Assembly (NCBI GenBank): GCA_014896455.1
Contig: JADBKJ010000026.1
Location: 62,001-126,000, forward strand
DNA from: Thermoanaerobacter sp.
Lineage (GTDB): Bacteria; Bacillota; Thermoanaerobacteria; Thermoanaerobacterales; Thermoanaerobacteraceae
Length of the DNA: 64,000 nucleotides
Reading direction: 5' to 3'
Shown: piece after piece, positions 17,616 through 26,119 of the stretch
Position numbering within the stretch: the first letter of the stretch is position 1
How the letters are laid out: each line of letters starts with the position of its first letter
Made by a program: the position numbers and the translations under genes
The notes under the pieces: model-generated
Seen by the model: the letters and a program-made list of their open reading frames with translations, nothing else
What the model was told of the DNA's origin: nothing
The model's database searches: none

Positions 17616-18258
17616 TTTTAACCTCCTTAAAAGTTTCTACAACCTCTTTTAATTTTACAATTATCTCTTTTATTCGCTGGCTTTTAGTTTTAAGACTGGC
17701 TTTATTCACTATCAATCTCGCACTGGAAGGAAAAATTTCTTCAATGACTATAAGACCATTTTCTCTCAAAGTATTGCCTGTCTCTACAATGTCTACAATT
17801 ACCTCTGACAACCCCACGATAGGTGCAAGCTCCACAGAACCATTCAGCTTAATTATTTCTACATTTTCTCCCTTTTGCCTGAAAAATTCTTCTGCAATAT
17901 TGGGAAACTTTGTTGCAACTCTTTTATTAGTAAGAAAACTGTCCTTTGCCTCTTTAGGCCCCGCAACCACCATTTTACAAAAACCAAATTTTAAATCTAA
18001 AACTTCATAGCAATCTTTTTTTTGTTCTAAGAGGATGTCTTTTCCACTAATCCCTAAATCAGCTGCCCCGTGTTCTACATATGTGGGCACATCCATTGGC
18101 TTTACCAACATAAACTTCATTAAATTTTTATGGTCATTAACAACAAGTTTTCGAGAAATATCTTTTAAAATATTCTCAGCAATTCCTGCCTTTTCAAACA
18201 AAGTTATAGCACTATCCGCCATTCTGCCTTTTGGCAGTGCAATAGAAATATTTTCCAT
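17608..18258 (-). CDS. hisG: ATP phosphoribosyltransferase, short (HisG-S) form
   Basis: First committed enzyme of histidine synthesis. The 216-residue protein begins MENISIALPKGRMAD and has the PRPP-binding segment VDIVETGNTLRENGL (~165). It lacks the C-terminal regulatory ACT-like domain of the long form, so it needs HisZ, which is encoded directly upstream. The ATG overlaps or abuts the hisZ stop (1 bp gap). Feedback control by histidine is expected to act through the HisG-HisZ complex. Confidence 0.98.
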   Translation of the reverse strand: MENISIALPKGRMADSAITLFEKAGIAENILKDISRKLVVNDHKNLMKFMLVKPMDVPTYVEHGAADLGISGKDILLEQKKDCYEVLDLKFGFCKMVVAGPKEAKDSFLTNKRVATKFPNIAEEFFRQKGENVEIIKLNGSVELAPIVGLSEVIVDIVETGNTLRENGLIVIEEIFPSSARLIVNKASLKTKSQRIKEIIVKLKEVVETFKEVKND

Positions 18259-18259
18259 G

Positions 18260-19402
18260 TTATTCCCCCATATCTATAATTTCGTCAAAGCTATTTTCAT
18301 CAACATGCTTTGCTTTTTCATAACTATACATCTCTACAATTTTTCCCTCATCTCTTAACAAAGTGGCTTTCTTGTAAGCATTATTTCTTAAGTTTTCCTT
18401 GTATTTTATTAAGACTCTCCAGGATTTATCGATAATATCCTTTTTCTCTTTTTGAAGTGCTAACATTGACCTTTCCACACTTATAGCAAAACCTGTCGCT
18501 GGAATGTGCTCTCCAAAAATTCCTAAAAGACCATCATACCTTCCTCCGGTACATATAGCATAACCAATTCCTTTAACAAAACACCTGAATATGATACCAG
18601 TATAATAATTAAGATTTTGCACCATTCCTAAGTCAAAACTTATATACTCTTCCATACCAAAATCTTTTAATATTCTATATACTCTTTCAAGGTAATCTAT
18701 AGTTTCACCCAGTTTAGGAGTATCATAAAGCTCTTTTGCTCTTTTAAGCACTTCTTCGCCACCAAATAAAAGAGGAAGTTCATTTAAAAACTTTGCTTTT
18801 TTGCCCCTAATTCCTTTATCATTTATGAATTTTTCCATCCCAGATTGATTTTTCTGTTGCAAAAACTCTCTTAAAAGGTTTATTTCTTCATTTTGTAGCT
18901 CTAAATCTTCCACTACTCCTTTAAAAAATTCCACCTGTCCCACGTCCACTTTAAAGTCCTCTATTCCAATGCTCTTTAAAGCCTCTATTGCAACTGCTAT
19001 TACCTCTGCATCAGATTCTTCATAATTTGTACCTATAAGTTCAATCCCTGCCTGAGTAAACTCTCTCATTTTTCCTACCTGTGGGTCATCATAGCGATAG
19101 ACATTAGCGACATAGCATAACTTAAGTGGGAAACTACCTTTTAACTTTGTAGACACAATTCTCGCTATTTGAGTAGTCACATCTGGCCTTAAAGCTAATA
19201 TATTTCCCTTTTTATCAAAAAATCTGTACAAATTGTTTTCATCAAACAAAACAGAAAAATTATCGCTATATTCAAAAGTAGGAGGCATTATCTCTTGATA
19301 GCCAAATTTTATAAAAACCTCTCTAAACTTTTCTTCTATTTTGCGCTTAAACTTATATTCTTCCGGCAAAAAATCTTGTACACCATCGGGCAAATATATC
19401 AT
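18260..19402 (-). CDS. hisZ: ATP phosphoribosyltransferase regulatory subunit
   Basis: Paralogue of class-II histidyl-tRNA synthetase that lacks charging activity and activates short HisG. Synthetase-like motifs are visible: LPDGVQDFLPEE (N-terminus), PPTFEY (~46), ALRPDVTTQIAR (~78), ELIGTNYEESDAEVI (~125) and CTGGRYDGLLG (~282). I chose the ATG at 19402 (reading MIYLPDGVQ) because GGGGTG lies at the right distance; an in-frame TTG 15 bp upstream is unlikely. 380 residues. First gene of the operon. Confidence 0.95.
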   Translation of the reverse strand: MIYLPDGVQDFLPEEYKFKRKIEEKFREVFIKFGYQEIMPPTFEYSDNFSVLFDENNLYRFFDKKGNILALRPDVTTQIARIVSTKLKGSFPLKLCYVANVYRYDDPQVGKMREFTQAGIELIGTNYEESDAEVIAVAIEALKSIGIEDFKVDVGQVEFFKGVVEDLELQNEEINLLREFLQQKNQSGMEKFINDKGIRGKKAKFLNELPLLFGGEEVLKRAKELYDTPKLGETIDYLERVYRILKDFGMEEYISFDLGMVQNLNYYTGIIFRCFVKGIGYAICTGGRYDGLLGIFGEHIPATGFAISVERSMLALQKEKKDIIDKSWRVLIKYKENLRNNAYKKATLLRDEGKIVEMYSYEKAKHVDENSFDEIIDMGE

Positions 19403-19464
19403 TAAAACACCCCACAATTTACTCTGTTTTTGTAACGTGATAAAGTAATAAACTGTACTTTTTT

Positions 19465-19493
19465 ATTGTATCCTAATTTTCAATGTATGTCAA
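19465..19493 (-). promoter_or_regulatory. Promoter of the histidine operon
   Basis: Near-perfect sigma-A promoter on the minus strand: TTGACA (19493-19488), 17-bp spacer, TACAAT (19470-19465). The transcript leader before hisZ is only about 55 nt, so there is no room for a T-box or long attenuator; control may rest on a repressor or on enzyme feedback. Confidence 0.85.
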
Positions 19494-19740
19494 GCATAGA
19501 CAAATAGGCAGAAACATACTGAATATTATCCTGCTTGCATTGTAAATCCACGCGTAAAATCAAAAAGTGAAATTTTACATTATTTAAAGAAGACTTTAAG
19601 GTTGTTGTGGTATAATTAAATATAAAAGGAGTTAAATGTGAATAATGTATTTGCTGTTAGATGAAAAAGGTGTAGATGTTTTGGCAATTTATATAAGAGG
19701 AATAAAAGCTTTTAATCTAATTTGAAAGAAGGTGTTAAAT
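19494..19740. other. AT-rich intergenic region with a possible gene fragment
   Basis: Between the his promoter and the Uma2 gene. It contains an isolated TATAAT at ~19611, an AAAGGAG ribosome-like site at ~19625, and a 26-codon ORF (19645-19725, beginning MYLLLDEKGVDV) without a good ribosome site. The last looks like a gene fragment; I do not recognise it. Nothing else supported. Confidence 0.3.
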
Positions 19741-20313
19741 ATGCCGTTGCCAAAAGAAAATAAAACATATACTTATGCAGATTATATAGCGTGGCCAGAA
19801 AATGAAAGAATAGAACTGATTGATGGCCAAATTTACTTGATGACTTCCCCTTCAAGAACTCATCAAAGGACCTTGGGACAGCTTTTTTACCAATTTTTTG
19901 ATTATCTCAAAGATAAATCGTGTGAAGTATATATGGCACCTTTTGATGTAAGGTTTCCTGACGGAAATGAAAAGGAGGAGGAAAATATAAAGACTGTAGT
20001 TCAGCCTGATATAGTTGTTGTGTGTGATGAATCCAAACTTGATGAGAAGGGATGTACGGGAGCTCCTGATTTGATAATCGAAATTATTTCGCCTTCAACA
20101 GCACAGAAAGATAAACTCCACAAGTTTAACTTGTATGAAAAGCATGGTGTGAAAGAATATTGGATAGTAGAACCCGAAAACAAAATCCTAAGTGTGTTTA
20201 TTTTACAGGATAATGAAAGATATGGACGACCCGACATATATACACAAGATGATAAAGTCAAAGTTTCTATTTTTGAAGATCTTGTGATTGATTTAAAAAC
20301 AGTACTAATATGA
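19741..20313 (+). CDS. Uma2-family putative restriction-endonuclease-fold protein
   Basis: A 190-residue member of the Uma2/DUF820 family (PF05685), which adopts a PD-(D/E)XK nuclease-like fold; cellular role is generally unknown, and many members are mobile or horizontally spread. Visible features: YADYIAWPENERIELIDGQI near the N-terminus, QPDIVVV (~80), the core PDLIIEIISPST (~100, with the E and nearby catalytic residues), then Y-E-K-HGVKEYWIVEP. I chose ATG 19741 (AGAAGG eight bases upstream) over an in-frame GTG nine bases earlier. It lies in a stretch with decayed accessory genes. Confidence 0.85.
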   Translation: MPLPKENKTYTYADYIAWPENERIELIDGQIYLMTSPSRTHQRTLGQLFYQFFDYLKDKSCEVYMAPFDVRFPDGNEKEEENIKTVVQPDIVVVCDESKLDEKGCTGAPDLIIEIISPSTAQKDKLHKFNLYEKHGVKEYWIVEPENKILSVFILQDNERYGRPDIYTQDDKVKVSIFEDLVIDLKTVLI

Positions 20314-20457
20314 ATAGAAACTGATACTGTAGAAAATTTTGTGTAGACTGAATTCCTTTTTTCTTTAACATTTCTTCCGAAACTAAAAATGTTACAGTCG
20401 CTACTCCTGGCAAACGTTGATGGATAAAAGGGAGAGTTTAATAAAGAGGTGTTTTTT

Positions 20458-20805
20458 ATGATAGAAGCCACTGAATTATTAAAATATTCTTTAGAAGATG
20501 AACTAAAGAGGATAACGAATATTATTATTGAAAAGTGCAATCCAGAGAAGATAATACTTTTCGGGTCAATGGCTAATGGTACTGCTAAGGAATGGAGCGA
20601 TATTGACTTAGTCGTGATAATGGATACGGATTTAAGATTTGCTGATAGAACTTTATATTTAATGAGGCTTACCCATCCTAGAGTAGGAGTTGATTTTTTA
20701 GTATATACACCAGAAGAAGAAGAGTTGTTTAAGAAGAATAGAGACCTATTTTATATCGAAGAGGTACTTAAGAAGGGGGTCATATTGTATAACAGAAGTT
20801 CATAA
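20458..20805 (+). CDS. MNT-type nucleotidyltransferase (MntA-like antitoxin)
   Basis: A 115-residue minimal nucleotidyltransferase. The diagnostic signature is FGSMANGTAKEWSDIDLVV (~33-51): GSxxxG followed by the SDxD metal-binding pair. In MntA/HepT toxin-antitoxin modules the MNT protein adenylylates and so silences a HEPN RNase encoded immediately downstream. Here the HEPN gene follows with overlap but is disrupted, so the antitoxin may be orphaned. ATG 20458 is favoured (GAGGTG seven bases upstream) over an in-frame GTG at 20449. The gene itself looks intact. Confidence 0.85.
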   Translation: MIEATELLKYSLEDELKRITNIIIEKCNPEKIILFGSMANGTAKEWSDIDLVVIMDTDLRFADRTLYLMRLTHPRVGVDFLVYTPEEEELFKKNRDLFYIEEVLKKGVILYNRSS

Positions 20806-21111
20806 ATATAGTCAGTGGTTAGATTATGCTAATGACGATTTGAAGGCAGCAAAAGAACTGTTAAAAACTGATTTGCATAATATTTGTTTGTTTCCATTCG
20901 CAGCAAGCTGTAGAAAAAGCTTTAAAAGCCTATTTGGTTTTTAATAATATGAATCCTCCTAAAGTACACAATTTGATCACTTTGTTAGAATTTTGTATAA
21001 ACTTTACCTGGTGGCAAACCTAATAAAGATAATGCTACCAAGGCATTTGAAAAAGCTGAAAATTCTGTGAAATATATAATTAAACTTATAGAAGATAAGA
21101 AAAAAGAATAA
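20789..21111 (+). pseudogene. Disrupted HEPN-domain (HepT-like) toxin gene
   Basis: Overlaps the end of the MNT gene as expected for a mntA-hepT pair. The first frame reads KYSQWLDYANDDLKAAKELL, a typical HEPN start, but no ATG precedes it: an ATA stands where ATG ACA GAA would be expected (20789). After HNICLF an extra T in a T-rich run shifts the frame. The neighbouring frame continues HSQQAVEKALKAYLVF with an HNLITLLE segment, then ends in a stop near 21023. A third frame supplies the tail KAFEKAENSVKYI to 21109-21111. The region between is shortened and the RX4-6H catalytic motif of HEPN RNases is not found. Nonfunctional. Confidence 0.75.
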
Positions 21112-21291
21112 AACCTTAACCTTATTACTATGACCTAGAATTTAAGGTCTCTTAGAGAAAAAACTCCTCTTTTATTTAGTTGATGCTAAGTCTAACAGTA
21201 AGAGAAAATGGTCGTCTTCCTCAGCTTAGTGTATTAAATGGATTGAACCCATAAAAAGCAAACAAAGTTTTACTAAAGTTACACAAAGCTC
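21112..21291. other. Intergenic region with a short gene-tail-like ORF
   Basis: A 23-codon open stretch (21183-21254, beginning MLSLTVRENGR and ending NGLNP) reads like a gene fragment but has no ribosome site and I do not recognise it. A weak inverted repeat (AAGGTCTCTTAGAG with CTC..) lies near 21145. Otherwise nothing supported. Confidence 0.25.
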
Positions 21292-21319
21292 TTGACATTA
21301 TTAATAATTGGAGTATCAT
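21292..21319 (+). promoter_or_regulatory. Predicted promoter of the enoate-reductase-like gene
   Basis: Perfect TTGACA (21292-21297), 16-bp spacer, TATCAT (21314-21319), about 70 bp upstream of the start codon at 21390. Confidence 0.65.
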
Positions 21320-21389
21320 TATATTTAAAGTAGGCATAGTTATATTTTTAACAATAACCCCAAAAATCAAAAATGGAGGAGGGTTTAAA

Positions 21390-23336
21390 ATGAACTCATC
21401 ATTAGAGTTCGAAAAGCTTTTAGAGCCAATTCAAATTGGACCGATGAAACTGAGAAACAGAATTATCATGCCTCCAATGGTTACAAATTATGCAGCTGCT
21501 GATGGTGCAGTTACCGAACGTTTTAAAGCTTATCACCAAGCCAGAGCAAAAGGTGGAGTAGGCTTAATTATTGTAGAAGCAACATACATTCATCCGAGTG
21601 GTAAAGGTTTTCAAAATCAAGTTGGTATTTACAAAGATGAATTAATATCTGGGTTGAGAGAATTGACTGAGACGGTGCATAAGTATGGAGCAAAAATTGC
21701 CGTGCAACTTTATCATGCTGGTAGGCAAACAACTTCGAAAGTTACTGGAATGAAAGTGGTTGCCCCTTCCCCTATCCCTTGTCCAGTTAAGCAAGAAATG
21801 CCCAAAGAATTATCAGTAGACGAAATAAAAGAATTGGTGGAAGCATTTGGACAAGCTGCGAGACGTGCTAAAGAAGCAGGATTTGATGCTGTCGAAATCC
21901 ATGGCGGCCATGGTTACCTACTTAACCAATTCTTATCGCCGTATAGCAATAAACGAACCGATGAATACGGTGGAAGTTTTGAGAATAGAATTAGATTCCC
22001 ATTGGAAGTCGTCAGAAGAGTAAGAGAAGAAGTTGGTGGAGATTTCCCTATTATATATCGCATGAGTGCCGAAGAATATGTTCCTGGAGGACTTATGATT
22101 GAAGATACTAAGATATTTGCTCAAAAGCTGGTAGAAGCAGGAGTTAATGCCCTTCATATTTCAGGTGGAGTATATGAGTCTTCGGCAATGATTATCCAGC
22201 CCGCAGCCATTCCTCAGGGTTGTTTTGTAGAAAACGCAGCTGCTATAAAGAAAGCAATTAATAGCAAAATACCTGTAATTGTTGTTGGTCGAATCAAAGA
22301 TCCTCTTATGGCAGAACAAATCATCCGTGAAGGTAAAGCTGATCTAGTATCTATGGGAAGAGCTCTACTGGCAGATCCAAATTTGCCTCGAAAAGTTTCT
22401 GAAGGTAAGATTCAAGAAATAAGAAAATGCATTGGTTGTAATCAAGGTTGTATTGATCGTTTATTCCAAGACCTTGATATTACTTGCATAGCTAATGCAT
22501 TAACTGGACATGAAACAGAATTTGATATAGAAAACGCAGCAGAGAAAAAGAAGAAGGTATTAATAGTCGGTGGTGGACCTGGTGGTCTAGAAGCAGCCAG
22601 GGTAGCCGCTTTGCGAGGACATGAAGTAATTCTTTACGAAAAGCAAACAGATCTGGGTGGACAAATGCGAATTGCTGCTGTACCGCCTTATAAAGGAGAA
22701 ATAAATGATTTGATTAATTATCTTATTAATCAAGTAGAAAAATCTGGAATTGCGATTCTAAAAGGCAAGGAAGCAGATATAGAGACAATTCAAGAGGTTA
22801 AACCAGATGTGGTAATCTTAGCAACAGGATCTGAACCAATAATTCCTGAAATTCCTGGAGCTAATCAGAAAAACGTTGTTACAGCGCATGATGTCCTTAA
22901 AAATGCGGTTATTGTCGGTAAAAAAGTAGTTGTCATTGGTGGTGGACTGGTGGGTTGTGAAACTGCAGAATTTTTAGCTGATCAAGATAAAAAAGTAACT
23001 GTTGTGGAAATGTTGGATGATATAGCAATAGATGTTGGGGCATTGACTAGAGTCCTTTTACTAAATAGAATGGCCGAGAAAAAAATAACCGTATTGACGA
23101 AGAGCAAAGTTCGAGAAATATCAGGTGATAAAGTTATTATAGAAAGTAAAAGTGGAACTCAAGAAATAACTGGTATAGATACAGTCGTAATGGCAGTTGG
23201 TTCTAAACCCAAAAATGATTTATTGAAGTCCATTGAAGAAAAAAATATACCTGTTTATGCTATTGGAGATTGTATCAAGCCTAGAAAATTTATAGATGCC
23301 ATTCACGAAGGTTTTCGCATAGCGTATAATTTGTAA
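21390..23336 (+). CDS. Old-yellow-enzyme-family NADH:flavin oxidoreductase (2-enoate / 2,4-dienoyl-CoA reductase type)
   Basis: A 648-residue multidomain flavoenzyme. Residues 1-~340 are an FMN (beta/alpha)8 barrel of the old-yellow-enzyme family, with PPMVTNYA, GFDAVEIHGGHGYLLNQFLSP (~165) and the SMGRALLADP motif (~312). A four-cysteine cluster CIGCNQGC...C (~338-356) binds a 4Fe-4S centre. Residues ~380-648 are FAD/NAD(P) domains with two Rossmann motifs, VLIVGGGPGGLEAA (~378) and VVVIGGGLVGCETA (~503). Such enzymes in anaerobes (FadH, BaiCD, 2-enoate reductase) reduce activated C=C bonds; the substrate cannot be told from sequence. AGGAGGG precedes the ATG. Monocistronic. Confidence 0.93.
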   Translation: MNSSLEFEKLLEPIQIGPMKLRNRIIMPPMVTNYAAADGAVTERFKAYHQARAKGGVGLIIVEATYIHPSGKGFQNQVGIYKDELISGLRELTETVHKYGAKIAVQLYHAGRQTTSKVTGMKVVAPSPIPCPVKQEMPKELSVDEIKELVEAFGQAARRAKEAGFDAVEIHGGHGYLLNQFLSPYSNKRTDEYGGSFENRIRFPLEVVRRVREEVGGDFPIIYRMSAEEYVPGGLMIEDTKIFAQKLVEAGVNALHISGGVYESSAMIIQPAAIPQGCFVENAAAIKKAINSKIPVIVVGRIKDPLMAEQIIREGKADLVSMGRALLADPNLPRKVSEGKIQEIRKCIGCNQGCIDRLFQDLDITCIANALTGHETEFDIENAAEKKKKVLIVGGGPGGLEAARVAALRGHEVILYEKQTDLGGQMRIAAVPPYKGEINDLINYLINQVEKSGIAILKGKEADIETIQEVKPDVVILATGSEPIIPEIPGANQKNVVTAHDVLKNAVIVGKKVVVIGGGLVGCETAEFLADQDKKVTVVEMLDDIAIDVGALTRVLLLNRMAEKKITVLTKSKVREISGDKVIIESKSGTQEITGIDTVVMAVGSKPKNDLLKSIEEKNIPVYAIGDCIKPRKFIDAIHEGFRIAYNL

Positions 23337-23400
23337 TTTTAAAAATTACATTAAATACTCCTACAACGCACTTTGCATTTAAAAGCTTAGTATAAATTTA

Positions 23401-23425
23401 AGGCAGAAACTTACAGTTTCTGCCT
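23401..23425 (+). terminator. Hairpin AGGCAGAAAC-N5-GTTTCTGCCT, first copy
   Basis: Perfect 10-bp stem with a TTACA loop, 65 bp after the oxidoreductase stop. An identical 25-bp copy stands at 23786-23810 near the end of the convergent DUF4340 gene; the two bound the composite repeat. Only short T stretches follow, so termination is likely but not certain. Confidence 0.55.
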
Positions 23426-23810
23426 CAGTTTGTTGACAAAGTTTAAAAATATTCAAAGGAGATATTTTGCATCGTCGCTCCGATGTTCCAAAGCGACAAA
23501 ACTAAAGCTCGACCTTCGGGCTCCGGCAGGGTACCGGGCACAATCGGCCTCCTTGCCTCAGGTGCCCGCCTTCGCCATCCATGGCTTCGGCCCTGCCTCC
23601 ACCCTCAGTCTCGCTAAGTTTTGTTACCGCTTTGTAACAAGTCGCACCGATTGCAAAATATCTCCTTTGCGAAAGTTTGTCTACAGTCTGAGAGAGTATA
23701 CGAAATACTCTCTTTTTCTCTTTCTATCTTTGCATGTCGCTCCGATTGCAAAATATCTCCTTTACGAAAGTTTGTCTACAGTCTGAGGCAGAAACTTACA
23801 GTTTCTGCCT
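23401..23810. repeat. 410-bp composite palindromic element with GC-rich core (MITE-like)
   Basis: The two ends are imperfect terminal inverted repeats of about 70 bp: both begin with the 25-bp hairpin (23401-23425; 23786-23810), continue CAG..TGT.GACAAA, and include the identical inverted 17-mer AAAGGAGATATTTTGCA (23455-23471 plus; 23747-23763 minus). The right end is duplicated directly: 23641-23692 and 23736-23787 agree at 50 of 52 positions. Between lies a GC-rich nested palindrome (about 23490-23633): AAAGCG/CGCTTT outside, GGGCAC (23536) and GTGCCC (23562) at the centre. The composition is strikingly unlike the AT-rich surroundings. Open frames crossing it are not convincing genes. Most likely a non-autonomous mobile repeat; a structured RNA is an alternative. 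Confidence 0.75.
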
Positions 23811-23820
23811 TTCTATAATT

Positions 23821-24723
23821 TTACTTAATAAGTTTATAAAAAGTATCTTGCAGATTTTTTATGTGTTCCAAAGTTACATATTGTCCTATGCAATGTCCAT
23901 TAATAAGCACATATTTATTTTCTGCATCTCTTTTAGCAAAGCTTATTTTTTCTAATTTGTCTTTGCCATACACATCAAAAGCAAAAGGCTGATCTACTTG
24001 TGAAATATTTTTCCCTTCATCTAATCCACTAATTTGAAGTAACACTATTCCGTCTAAGAGATTGTCCACATCATCAGCTTTAATAGCTTTCCCATCAATT
24101 TGCCAGTTATCTTTTTCACCTTTTTGTATTTGATACTCTTTTCCATCTTGGTAGAAAACTAATTTAGTTATTTCATTCTTTGGAATAGATACTACAAATT
24201 TTTCCATATATTTATATACGTAATCATCTGTCAGAAAGAAATTTTCTAAAGAAGAAGCGTTGACTCTGTAAATTTTATCTCCATCAGTTTTTGCATAATA
24301 ACCCTCTTGGTAATTTTCTTTTACTGGAGATTTATTACCTATAAAAAGTGAATAGCTTTTTCCATTTTTCAAAGATACTTTTATCGCATAAGAAGGTTTG
24401 TCAAGACCATAAATGGATAAATCACCTTCTAACGTTCTATCAAAAGTGAGAGATGTCAAGCTGTCCAATAATTCATCAACATAAATGCTATCTGCTTTGT
24501 AGTCAATAGGTTCTTTTATAAACCATGTATCGCCTTCTTTTTTAAAATCAATTAAAGTCTTCCCTTCTTTTTCTATTTTTAAAGAATTTACATCATTATT
24601 TTTGAAGGTAAAAATTTTGTTGTCTTCTTTAACAGGTTTATTGGTCTTACTTTCATAAAAATAATAGCCAAAAAGAACAGCGAATATTACCAGCAAAACA
24701 ATAGTGGTTTTAAAAATCTTCAT
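23821..24723 (-). CDS. DUF4340 protein, accessory to Gld-like ABC transporter
   Basis: A 300-residue protein with one N-terminal membrane anchor (residues ~5-24) and an extracytoplasmic beta-rich region made of repeats of the DUF4340 type (for example GDTWFIKEPIDYKADSIYV, then DRTLEGDLSIYGLDKPSYAI and GNKSP). DUF4340 proteins are almost always encoded beside GldG-like proteins and ABC-2 transporters; function is not established. Its ATG overlaps the end of the GldG-like gene by 4 bp, so it is the last gene of a four-gene operon. Confidence 0.85.
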   Translation of the reverse strand: MKIFKTTIVLLVIFAVLFGYYFYESKTNKPVKEDNKIFTFKNNDVNSLKIEKEGKTLIDFKKEGDTWFIKEPIDYKADSIYVDELLDSLTSLTFDRTLEGDLSIYGLDKPSYAIKVSLKNGKSYSLFIGNKSPVKENYQEGYYAKTDGDKIYRVNASSLENFFLTDDYVYKYMEKFVVSIPKNEITKLVFYQDGKEYQIQKGEKDNWQIDGKAIKADDVDNLLDGIVLLQISGLDEGKNISQVDQPFAFDVYGKDKLEKISFAKRDAENKYVLINGHCIGQYVTLEHIKNLQDTFYKLIK

Positions 24724-26108
24724 AATGTCTTCCTCCTATACCACATGTATCCTCCAATTATCCACATCACCAGTGGAATAATTATAACTGTGGTATAAAA
24801 GAGTATAGCAGCTTGTTTGCCGGTTAGGAAAATCTGATTAAACTCAAGGGATTTGGGACGTATAGAAATCTGTGTTGTCTTATCTGCTAACCAGTTAGCA
24901 CTGTTCATTAAAAAGTCTCTATTAGCTTCCAATGTAATTATTTTATCAGTAAACATCATGCTACTTCCAATAGCTACAATCTTCATTCCTGTCTTTGAAT
25001 CGGATATAGCCAATCCTAAGACTAAAGGACCTTTGATATCGCCTTTTTGAAAATTAGCATCTTTTGAGTTAAAATCGGTTTTACCCCAAGCTTTATCACT
25101 TGTTGAAAGCAACTCTTCTATAGTTATATTTTCTGTTGGCTTATCAGGATAAGAAATACTTCTTGACATTGGCATTACAACATACAAGTTTGATAAATCC
25201 AATTTGTTAGTTATAGTATGAAATTTGTACTGAGGAACTGGAGAAAGCGGGTCCATAAAATAATTCCTTCCTTGATCTATTATAACATCATTGTCAAATT
25301 TTACACCCCAAGTAGACAAAAGCTCATTTACAGATTTTTGAGTCAAAAGCCCATATTCTGCCCCCATTGCAATGATTGCTTTTCCGCCTTTGTCAAAGTA
25401 TTCTTTTAAAGCAGCCATTTCCTTGTCAGTAAAGTCTCTTCTTGGGTTAGCAATAACTAATAAGTCTGTATTTTTTGGTATACCTCCTGCCTGTCCTATA
25501 TTCAAATCTTCTACATTATATCCTTCTCCTCTCAAAGCGTTTTTAAAAGTCACCAAATAGTCAATGCTGTTTAGTTCATCATGTCCTTGAAGGATATACG
25601 CATTTAATTTTTTAGGCTGTGTAACATCAATTATAGCCTGTGTAAATTGTTCTTCTCCATTAAAAGTAGCAGTATTAGGTTGACTCCCAAAGCCAAAAAT
25701 ATCATAAGAATTTACTATCTGCCTTTTTTCATTAGCACCGCTTCCTGCAATAAAAAGCACTGTGTCATAATCTGTAATTCCATATCTTTGAGCAATTGCC
25801 GGCTCTTTATCTGGGTCTACAAAATGGACAATTATTCTCTTTGAAACATTTCTGTATTGATCTAACAAACTTTTTACCATGTCTCTTGAAGTAGTACCCT
25901 CTTTGAAAAAGGCATAGACAGTTACATCTGTTTTGAGATTTTTTAATACTTGTTTTGTTTGGTCAGAAAGGGTATATTGCTTATTTTTTGTCAAGTCCCA
26001 CTTTATAGGTTTTTGAGCCACAATAACATTTGCTAATATCAGAATAGCCAACAAAAGTGCAGTCATTATAAAAGCATTAGTCCCGTACTTTAGCCTTATA
26101 TTATTCAT
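24720..26108 (-). CDS. GldG-like ABC transporter auxiliary protein
   Basis: A 462-residue protein with an N-terminal membrane span, a large extracytoplasmic region of the ABC_transp_aux / GldG type (PF09822) and a C-terminal membrane span followed by YMWYRRK. Recognisable blocks: WDLTKNKQYTLSDQTKQVL (~35), FVDPDKEPAIAQRYG, LQGHDELNS, and a DUF4350-like LLVIANPRRDFTDKE (~230) with KGGKAIIAMG. In Bacteroidetes GldA/F/G are linked to gliding and type-9 secretion; in Firmicutes the role is unknown. I chose ATG 26108 (AGGAGG just upstream) rather than a TTG 21 bp earlier. Confidence 0.88.
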   Translation of the reverse strand: MNNIRLKYGTNAFIMTALLLAILILANVIVAQKPIKWDLTKNKQYTLSDQTKQVLKNLKTDVTVYAFFKEGTTSRDMVKSLLDQYRNVSKRIIVHFVDPDKEPAIAQRYGITDYDTVLFIAGSGANEKRQIVNSYDIFGFGSQPNTATFNGEEQFTQAIIDVTQPKKLNAYILQGHDELNSIDYLVTFKNALRGEGYNVEDLNIGQAGGIPKNTDLLVIANPRRDFTDKEMAALKEYFDKGGKAIIAMGAEYGLLTQKSVNELLSTWGVKFDNDVIIDQGRNYFMDPLSPVPQYKFHTITNKLDLSNLYVVMPMSRSISYPDKPTENITIEELLSTSDKAWGKTDFNSKDANFQKGDIKGPLVLGLAISDSKTGMKIVAIGSSMMFTDKIITLEANRDFLMNSANWLADKTTQISIRPKSLEFNQIFLTGKQAAILFYTTVIIIPLVMWIIGGYMWYRRKTL

Positions 26109-26119
26109 CTTTTCTCCTC

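Noticed and set aside
23430-23955. Open frames across the GC-rich palindromic element (118, 65 and 73 codons).
   Set aside because: They lie within inverted and direct repeats, share repeated peptides because of the DNA duplication, and have no ribosome sites; the repeat structure explains them.
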